Assembly: GCF_014839805.1 (NCBI RefSeq)
Contig: NC_051131.1
Location: 5,506,913-5,570,912, forward strand
Direction: 5' to 3'
Length of the DNA: 64,000 nt
Source: Manduca sexta
Lineage: Eukaryota > Arthropoda > Insecta > Lepidoptera > Sphingidae
Shown: in pieces, positions 55,316 to 64,000 of the stretch
Numbering within the stretch: position 1 is the first letter of the stretch
How the letters are laid out: every line of letters begins with the position of its first letter
Program-made: the position numbers and the translations under genes
Notes under the pieces: model-generated
What the model was told of the DNA's origin: nothing
Seen by the model: only the letters and a program-made list of their open reading frames with translations
The model's database searches: none

Positions 55316-58300
55316 AGTCGCTAAATGGACCGATATCCCAAAAATATAAGTATATTAATGCATATTCATGTTTTAATTCTTGAACTGAGAAAGCGGCTTA
55401 GCAATAAGTCGCCTTTAAGCGTGAAGACAAATACAATTAAAAATAAATCTGTGTAAAGCAAGGCACAGAAAATTACACAGCAAATTTCTCACGTCACGTC
55501 CACCCAATGTAGGATGTAAAACTTTAACGAAGTTCGACAAACTTTTCTACAGGCGGGCTATCCAATCGTTTGTTTTGTACATAAGTAATGCGCGGCCTTA
55601 CATGGAACTAATTATCAAAATTATCATTCTCAACGAAACAGTAGAGTTGTGAACTCGGTGGGTGAAGGGTAAATTATACGCCGGCTGATTTAGAGTAGGT
55701 GTAAATTTAGTCTTAATAATCATAAAATAAGGTTTAGTATTATATAATCAGAGATTTATATAAGGGTCTGTTTTAACAATAGAATCGAAATGTAAAGAAA
55801 CAATTTGGCTCATCAAATACAATTTTCCTTCCTATAATCAAAAGAAAAAGAAATCAGTGAACTAGGATAATGATAAATATAATATTCGGAATTTCTTCTA
55901 TTTTTATTTTGCTGTCCTATTTTTGTATAAAATAGAGCCAGCGCAACCATAAATAGTGCTGATCCCGAACTAGGATTCGTTATGCCGTGGATATCAGAAA
56001 CTATGGGGGTCTATGCACTTACGGCTCTCCGTCCCGGAACAAATATAAATAATACATACAATGATTATAAAATATCCCACGGAGCCAATCGAACCAACGT
56101 GAACCTTATTTGTTGTCCATTTAACGTCACATTATAATGTGATTACTTGACAAAAAAAAATATTGAATAAAAAAAGTATTAGAAAGTAACGTCAGCATCC
56201 CCGTCGTGTTTTAGTTAATGATTTTAAAGCTTTGGCAGTCCTGAATTCCAATGTCTTCGCATCTCGTTACACAAAACTAGACAAGGAAGTTAACAGTTAC
56301 TCCTTAAAGTTACCCTCAAAGACTTGCGCTCTCTCTACACTTGTCCTCACCGTCTCTTGGATATATCACGTGAACTTTACTTTTCAATTTGCAACTAATT
56401 CCTCGAGTAATCTCAAGGAATCGTAGTTTAACATTTCGTCTTTGCTAAAGCTGGACGCCAATGCGTGTATAATAAATTGTACATAATGTTCACGAATACA
56501 GTGTAAGGCTTACGAGCTCGCATGAATATTGTAGATTTGTACATCGCCGCTTAAGCGGACAGCTGGTACTGCGTAAGGCAATTAGTTATCGTTTAGGCCA
56601 CACTGTAGATAATTGTGTGAAAACAGTTGTTTTTAAACTGTAGGGTGGCTCGTAGTACAGGCGTAAATGGCGACATATCACTAACTGGTAAGTAGCTTTA
56701 AGATAGCCAAAGAAATTAAGGACAGGGAAAGCAGGCTCTTTTGTGTTCACACAAAAAACCGACGCGTTTCGTCGCAGCTATATGTGATGGGTAAAAACTG
56801 AGATAAAATCCCAAAAATAGTTTAATTTTAATGCCTTACATTCGCGTAACATATTATTGTCCGAATAATAATGTTTCTTTCTTTCTTTCTGATGATTTAG
56901 TAAGCAGCAACTATACACTACACATAATTGTTTTAAATATATTTTTTTACAGCTGAAGGAGCAAAGAAGCAAATGTGCCTCCTGATGTTTGCTTATCTAC
57001 ATTGCTCACAAATAGTTTCAATATGAGAGGAAAGGAGGTGTTTGGGTCGCCGAAAATCTTTATTAACAGAAAACTTCACTTTGGTTTTCTGTGCCAGTGG
57101 TACTACCTCAAGCCAGCCTTATCATGTTGTGTAAATAAGAGTACCACCTGCCTTTATTACTTTCATTTTTTTTATTACTTCCACATTTCAGTAACTAATA
57201 CATCTGACCTTAAGTTGAGTACTGTATCTCTTTGCAGGAACATATTAGAAACATCATCCAATATGGTAACTAATAGGTAAATTTGATTATAACCATTAAA
57301 CAAACTTTAGTGATATTTAAAGATATATTTACTTTGGAAACATACATGAGATTCTTTAGAGCAACCACATTTAAACAGAGGATAGTAGGATAGGATATGC
57401 AAAATGAATTTCATCGTATTTTTTAAAGTATTTATGCTGCAATTGCATGATATGAAAAAATATAATATTATAGTAGGTATATCACAATTATTACAGCATA
57501 AGAAAATTATAAAAAATACATTTGTCAATTTAGCCAATAAAGATTTAAAAAGGAAGCAAACAAATATCACTTTAAGTTATAGTTTATAATCTGCACTATC
57601 CCCTCCATATTTTAACTAATGTGCGACTCCAGCCTCGAGTAAATGCGACACTTTAAACTATTCATTTTTATAATTAAGGGCTGAGATTCATTCGGATTTA
57701 TTTTTTCGTATTGGGAACGATCGGGTCAGTTCGCTTTACTTTTATTTATTCTCGGGCCGTAGTGGAAGTGGTGCCTCCGCACTTAACGTATATTTTGATG
57801 CGACCTGGCATACTCTGCAACATTAAATTGCTGGCTCTACCAAGAATGCTACTTTACTATGTGGCTGTTCTGTACTGAGGTCTAAAATAACTTTACTATA
57901 AAAGCGAAAACCGCAAAAGAGCAGATTTGGTCATATTCCAGATTTATTTAGAAGTCTTGGGATCGTCTTATGATGCATTACTAACAATAACGTGTTTTTA
58001 AGTGCACTGCATCAAACATCAAGGGAAGCTGCCTTTACAGTGTCCAGTATAAAAATAAACTAACGCCTTGAACATAATTCCTTCGTTGTTGCAAGAGTCA
58101 CTTTTTCGAAATTATGTTTTAGGTGTTCGTAGACCTTACCGACGACCCTCTGGAAACTTTTATAGGATAAAAAGTACCCCATATTAATCTAGGACAGATC
58201 CTATTTACGAAATATCTTTCAAATCAGTTTATTTACTTCTAGCAAACATCTTCATTGCTTATTTTACTTTATTTTACAATACAATTATAAAATCTATTTG

Positions 58301-58626
58301 TAAGATAGTATTAATAGGACAATAACTAAGAAAACCTATCAGGTTCCAATGTATTCAAAATGTACTAAACCTAAAACAACTGCAGAACACCTCATTAATA
58401 ACAATGTATTTGTTCCAACCAGTTTAAAATCTCGTCGCTTCTGAGCCTGGTTTCTTGTCACGTACACGCTCTGTTTTATGCAGAAAGGAAATTTTCATTA
58501 CATTGGATTTAATTACGTACACAACAATGCTTTGAAGCTAATTTTTAGAACACGTTTTCTTACAAAGGTTTCTTTTGTTTTGTTACGTGATTATGTGTAG
58601 TTATAGATAACAATGTGCTATAGAAT
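55316..58626. other. non-coding; minor repeat fragments
   Basis: AT-rich DNA. A (TTTC)n run lies at about 56874-56890. 56818-56850 shares TTTAATTTTAATG..ACATTCGCGTAA with the inverted-repeat element at 28329-28458. 58140-58250 looks like a worn repeat. No gene was supported. Confidence 0.4.
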
Positions 58627-58739
58627 ATACGTCTTTGGTCGCAAATTTTTTAAATTTAATAATCAGATGGTGATAATAAGGTAATACGTCTTTGTCGAAA
58701 TATTTTTAAATTTAGTTATCTGATGGTGATAATAAGGTA
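58627..58739 (+). repeat. tandem duplication of a 57-bp unit
   Basis: ATACGTCTTTGGTCGCAAAT..CAGATGGTGATAATAAGGTA (58627-58683) is followed immediately by a second copy (58684-58739) with a few substitutions and one missing base. The unit is found nowhere else in the window that I can see. Confidence 0.8.
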
Positions 58740-60450
58740 AATACATATTTCAAAATAATGAAAGGCCCATAAAAATAAAGGGGAATTCTAAGCGTGTAGA
58801 CGTATAAATTGGAGGCGACGTGAAGCGGTGATAATAGAAATGCAAAAATAATATTAAATTAATCGTCATAATTCACAATTTTAAAGGAGAAAATACGATA
58901 TTAGAGTAGAAAATATAAATTTCACTGTCCTCTGCTTTCTTTGTAAATATGCAAAAGCGCCTACGGCCAATTTCCACTGAACCATAAAGGTCGATATAAG
59001 TGCTGGAAAGCGATGAATTTAACATTAATAAGTTCGCATTGCGCCTCTGTGCACATTCGATCCACTGTTTAAATTACTTTAAAAATACATGCATCGGAAT
59101 TGGATAAAGCTTATTAAATATAAAATACGTAAATGAAAGTGAGTACGGTACGAAACGACTTGGAATTCTCTGGTACCTGATACCAATAAACCCGTAAGGT
59201 AGTCTGAAGCTTAGGCAAAATGTAAAAAATATTTTAATATGGTTTTAAATTTAGAACGTTCATTTAAATACTATGGTTATTTTAGTTTTTATTTGCATAA
59301 ACAGAGTCGTAACCCAAAGGCCGTGTAGCAATTGTCCCGGCGGCTAACCATAAACAAAATATATTTTATAGTACAATAAAACAGTGTTACAAACTCTAAA
59401 TTTTAATATAACTTATTGCAACATTCCTCAAAAGTCGTCAAAACAAAAGTCTCAACGCTGTTATAAGGGCGGCAATTTTTTGCAAACATTATTTATCTGA
59501 GTTACGTTTGACAAATGAAATACTTCGTTGTAGACAAAGCGTTCCGGGCTTTTTCTTTGTGTTACGCATGAATTATTTTGTGAATAAATCTACATGGTGT
59601 ACGTTCGTTGACTCCCGATTATGATGCCAGATTTAGACGAACAGTGCTTTAAGGAGTGAATTAAATTGAACTAACAATGTTCTTATGATATTATTTTTTA
59701 ATTAATATTTCTTATAATTCACTCGTAATTTTGAATAATTAAATGTTATTTAACATGATCTTTTGACAAAATTTGACCCTATAGAACCCGTATTTGTCAT
59801 AATTTACTTTTTATTTATAATTGGAATAGTCGTAGCAAATTAAAATTACTTACATTGAATTATTTATAAAAAAATGTGGTTCTGTATTATATTCAACATT
59901 TTAAGATTAAAATCACTAATCGTATTTATTGATTTTAGTGTATTTACTGTTAAAATTATTAAAAAACAAAATTTAGTTATGGCGCGAAGTAAAAATCTAT
60001 CGTAGTTATACGAAATTGTAAATACGAGGAATCATCGACTCTGCAAGATTCCTTCCGTACCTAACAATATGGCGTCTTCATTGTTTTTTTCCACAAAATG
60101 GTGATTTTTACCCCGTAATATTAACCGTTGGCGTATCCGTAAAGTGAACAGATGAAATGGAATCGGTCTCGGTGCGGTTCTCGCGTTTAACGAGACGCTC
60201 GGGGCGCGTTGCGATGGATCGACACGACCGCGAGACCAGTTCGCTGTTACGGGTTACTTTACGAATAAACGCGAACAGTTTCATGAGGTATTTGCACATT
60301 AAACTATTTTTTTCTAAATGGGGCACCCTGTGTACGAAGAATGTGGACTGGCCTCTTATAAGACCAAGAACAAAACTAGTGGTTTAAATTAAGGTTGAAG
60401 TTATTCATGATTCTAGTATTTTACGTCAAATAATAATTTTAATAATATAT

Positions 60451-60858
60451 ACAGGGCCATTTAGATATTGCGTTACTAAATAAAACCACATACTTATCAT
60501 CTTGGAAATAAAACTTTACAATAAGTTACTTAAGCCGTAGATGTACAATAAATAATTGTACGTTTCGAACAAAATATATATTAATAAAAAGTAATTTCAA
60601 TTTTACGCGCCCTAATGCCACTACTACTACTCTACGACAAATCGTTCCAGTGGCAACATCACACTTTCAGTCAAAAATACACCCAGGCACACGCCATATT
60701 CGCATTAAACTACAAAATGATAAACAAATTCAAAAACTAAAACCAGGATTTTTGGTGAAAATATTAATTATTAATAGATGATTTTTGGCAGAATGTCAGC
60801 AAAGGTGAAGACGAGTATATGGTTTTATTTAGTAACGCAATGTCAAAATGACCCTGTA
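60451..60858. mobile_element. MITE with CAGGG(T/C)CATTT terminal repeats
   Basis: TACAGGGCCATTTAGATATT, then GCGTTACTAAATAAAACC on the left has its imperfect reverse complement GGTTTTATTTAGTAACGCAA, then TGTCAAAATGACCCTGTA on the right, about 50 bp each. The element is flanked by TATA-rich DNA, compatible with a TA target. It encodes nothing. Its right half resembles 44570-44775. Confidence 0.75.
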
Positions 60859-60860
60859 TA

Positions 60861-61148
60861 ATATACTGTCCCACTGTTAGGCACGGGCCTCCTCTACTAC
60901 TGAAAGGGATTTGGTCACCACGCTGGCCTAGTGCAGACTGATAGACTTCACACACCCTCAAAATTGCTAGAGGGAACTTTCTTAGGTATGCAAGTTCCTC
61001 ATAATGTTTTCCTTTACCATTAAAGCAAGCGATAATTCACAAAAAATACACACACAATTTTAGAAAAGTCAGATGTGTTCCCTTGGGATTTGAACCTGCG
61101 GACATGCGACTCGGCAGTCCGTTCCACACCCAACTAGGCTATCGTCGC
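60861..61148 (-). repeat. tRNA-derived SINE (family A), abutting a MITE
   Basis: Same body as 18655-18980 (CCCACTGTTAGGCACGGGCC..CACGCTGGCCTAGTGC) and, on the minus strand, a head with CGACGATAGCCTAGTTGG and GGTTCAAATCC. Its 3' end touches the right end of the MITE at 60451-60858. Confidence 0.8.
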
Positions 61149-63099
61149 TTTTTTCTAATAATTTTACTTTAAATTATTTCTTTAAGATATGGTTTATAAT
61201 TGCAGTATCAACATCCAACATTCAGATTCTACATTTATCATGGAGGTCAAAATCTAGGATTTTACATACGATATTTGAATAAACGATGTACAGGACATTC
61301 CACGATGCTAACAATGAGAAATCTGTAGGTATATCATTATTCATTTTACAAGTCTCCCACAAACCATCTGGTTCCTGAATTTGATGCTAATCTCATCAGC
61401 TACATTAATTTCTTATCATAGTTTCCCTGTAATCGTATATTAAGATTCTATTACCTGGGTAATTAGTCCCAGTTTAGCTTGAATTCGCAGTTTTTAATTA
61501 ACATTAACGCCAGCTCATCCGTGCAGTCTAAAGACAAAAGTTTAATTGAAACAAATGTTGCCAAACTCGCAAGTCAGCTTTCAGTGTAATTGAAATTCGT
61601 ACGAAATTATTATCAGCAATATAAAAATGAAAGTCACTATCCAGGCGCATGCCACCGTCGGAATATTAAAAGTTAATGAGTGTGAAGAATTTTTGTATTT
61701 AACATTGTTTTGACTTGACTATGACGTAGCAAGAAAATAGTTTTATTAAATATCAATACGAATTTGCTATTAATATAAGTGTTATTGTTCGTCAAGATTT
61801 CAAACTACTTAACTGTACTTTAAACTTATACAGCCTTACTTATAAAAAATTCGCTAAGTTATGCTTAATGACACTTGACTAGTCTGCTCTTAAACTTTTA
61901 ATCACCGGCGATGTTTTATTTGAGAGCTATTTAAGCAATGCTTAACCACCTCTTAACGCTAAAACAAGTTTATAAGTAATTTCTTTTAGTAATCGGTGAC
62001 AAAGCAATTGAATAAAACATAGGACGAGTTTATAAATAGGATTGTGTAATAATTGACTTGAATTGTCACTATACTACTATGAAACTGATAGTTGCTTTAA
62101 CACTGTCTACATCGGTAGACAGCTTTACGCGACGTCTAAAATTACAAAAAATTACATCCAATGGCCATATAACGCGATTAACACTCGATAGGTACTGCGC
62201 AATACGCTTAACATCGCAATTTTGAATAACCCTGGTTCCTGTTAATCGCCGTGTGTTAATGTAATAGAGTTATTTATTACAATATAGGCCGGCGCTTGTC
62301 ATAAACGATAGCTCATGCATACTTCCATATCGGCAAAGGACATCTCAACTTTGCCATGTGACATTATTGCATTAACCGTAATGACTACGTTAGCTTCTTG
62401 CTGTTCATTTTTGTACAAGTTAAAATATGGCCGCTTTAAACAAATCAATGCGAATTTAATACATGATTACGTTTATTCAATAGTCGACCAATTTATTTCG
62501 AAGTTTTAAAAAGATTTACAGCGTCTTTTTGTAATGTACTTTATTGATTTTATGCTATTAAATTAGCTGGTCGTGTAAGACACCGCCGCGGGTCGCGACG
62601 ATGCAGCGACGTCGCGAGACAGTCGAGCGCCGGTCCCTTGCGAGCCGATTTTCATAATAAAACCATCTCGCTAAATGGACCCGAACCAAATGTCACCCCA
62701 CGCTGTCCCATTGCCCTTGCCAATTTATACATATTTGTTTTATACACATTTTCTCTTTCTCATTGTATTTATTAATATTTTGTTGTGTTTTAAATGAATA
62801 TTAAAGCTGTATTTGAAAATTGTGACGATTGTCCATAGTTTTGTAGAATGTTCAGAGATTGAATTGTAACTTCTTTGATGTTCTTATTCTTCTGACTATC
62901 CTACCTCATTAAAGGGTAGGCGCGACATACTTTTATGAGGCTGTCGATCCTGTTTGGCTTAGTTGCTACGTTCAACTACCAATCTGAAGTCAACTCTCTT
63001 TGATATTAGATAAGCCTTTCCCGCTACGAAAGGCCTTATATCACTATATCGATCTAAAGCGCCATCAGTTCGAGACCAGCGCCATCTACTTAAAAATGA
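61149..63099. other. non-coding; one GC-rich island
   Basis: Mostly AT-rich. 62577-62650 is strongly GC- and CpG-rich (CCGCCGCGGGTCGCGACG..CGACGTCGCGAGACAGTCGAG), unlike anything around it. It could be an untranslated first exon or promoter of a gene beyond the window, but no coding frame supports this. Confidence 0.4.
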
Positions 63100-63275
63100 A
63101 GAAAAATAATTTCCTATAGCAGCAGATTAGCGGAATAAAAAGTAGCATATTTTAAAGCCAGGATATAATCTATACGTGTAAAAAATTTCATTCAAATCCG
63201 TTCAGCTGTGTGATTTTACTTCTAACAAACATCCAAACATATTCACAAACTTTGCCATTCATAATATTGGTAAGA
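63100..63275 (+). repeat. dispersed element of the ATCCGTTCAG class
   Basis: AAAAAATTTCATTCAAATCC, then GTTCAGCTGTGTGATTTTAC, CTAACAAACATCCAAACATATTCACAAACTTT and CATAATATTGGTAAGAT correspond to the right end of the element at 55071-55315. Confidence 0.55.
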
Positions 63276-64000
63276 TATGATTAAAAATCACTGAGTCCCA
63301 TAAATTAATTATGATCCCATTGTTCATAGACTACAGTCCGGTAAGAGAAAGATTTAAATTTAGTATAAACAAGATCATTAACTACGTAGTATCACCTATC
63401 TTAAAATATGTTCTATCACATGTGATTATAATCAAAACATGTTAATATCCCACAACTGTAATCATTATAATTCAGTAAGAAACAAACCGCAAATTAAAAT
63501 ATGCGAAGGATATCTTTTGGAGTGTAAAGTTACATGTCAAAGAGGATAAAAGAAGTCTTACGTAGAGTATTGAGGTCACAGCTGGAGTACTCTCGAGTTT
63601 TGAACAAGATCGCCGCCGCGCACACAAAGAACCCGAGTTTGTTTAAGCTTTAAGGTAACATGATAGCGAAATTGGACGCATTTGCAATACCTAATGAATG
63701 TACGTGTTTGGTTTTCATATGTAACAAATAGATATCGCTTATGACATCCGCGCGTGTTAACATTCCGTATGGATTTGTGGTGATTTCACATTACGATGAT
63801 TATATGGTTTTGTATTCAGAATGGAGTGCACTGAATGAGTAAACATTTAAATGTTAGTTGTGCTAATAATAAATGACACGTTTGGTTTAATTATAATGAA
63901 TATAATATAGACATTGAGAATAATGTGAGTGTAATTTGTAATCAGAAATATGTATACCATCATTTAACATCACATATTTCAGAGGGTGCCTTTATTAGCC
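63276..64000. other. non-coding, nothing recognised
   Basis: AT-rich DNA up to the end of the window; no gene, RNA or repeat supported. Confidence 0.4.

Noticed and set aside
60157..60387. Arg-rich open frame on a GC-rich patch
   Set aside because: Composition-driven; overlaps an equally long antisense frame and has no known motif.

Overview
The window is AT-rich nuclear DNA from a moth or butterfly (Lepidoptera). This rests on spliced eukaryotic genes with GT-AG introns, lebocin immune-peptide precursors (a family known from Lepidoptera), and many lepidopteran-type short repeats: Helitron-like elements ending in CTAG, tRNA-derived SINEs and small inverted-repeat elements. I cannot name the species.

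Layout. (1) 1-18374: no recognisable coding sequence; one SINE copy, a 1.2-kb fold-back element (8639-9833), a small Helitron-like element and a repeat fragment. (2) 18375-22264, plus strand: a cytochrome b561 gene (transmembrane ascorbate/ferric reductase family). Its N-terminal exon was not found. It has two alternative last exons, each encoding its own version of transmembrane helix 6 and the C-terminus. (3) 22265-30307: AT-rich non-coding DNA with SINEs, one split by a MITE. (4) 30308-35153, minus strand: a complete nine-exon gene for an NCKIPSD/SPIN90-like actin regulator (SH3 domain, proline-rich linker, leucine-rich C-terminal domain), 617 residues. (5) 35775-46751: a cluster of four intronless lebocin-like genes, one on the minus strand and three on the plus strand. 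Three encode precursors of about 142-143 residues; the fourth is a 483-residue precursor ending in 13 perfect-length 27-residue repeats, each bounded by R-x-x-R convertase sites. (6) 46847-64000: no gene recognised; Helitron, SINE and MITE copies.

The biological centre of the window is the lebocin cluster. All members have a signal peptide, a basic N-terminal peptide containing proline, a strongly conserved acidic middle peptide (PLWLYQGD...IIDDVK) and R-x-x-R sites, so each precursor should release several peptides after secretion. Each gene has a TATA box. The three short genes share a promoter motif (CGGTTCTTTCC or close) about 50-75 bp upstream of TATA, a good candidate for the immune-response element. 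The C-terminal halves of the short genes are nearly identical at DNA level, and for two of them so is the 3' flank, while the N-terminal peptide differs. This suggests recent duplication or gene conversion with diversification of the N-terminal peptide. The repeat unit of the large gene resembles a single central cassette in the short genes, which suggests how the array arose. The cytochrome b561 and NCKIPSD-like genes look like ordinary housekeeping neighbours.
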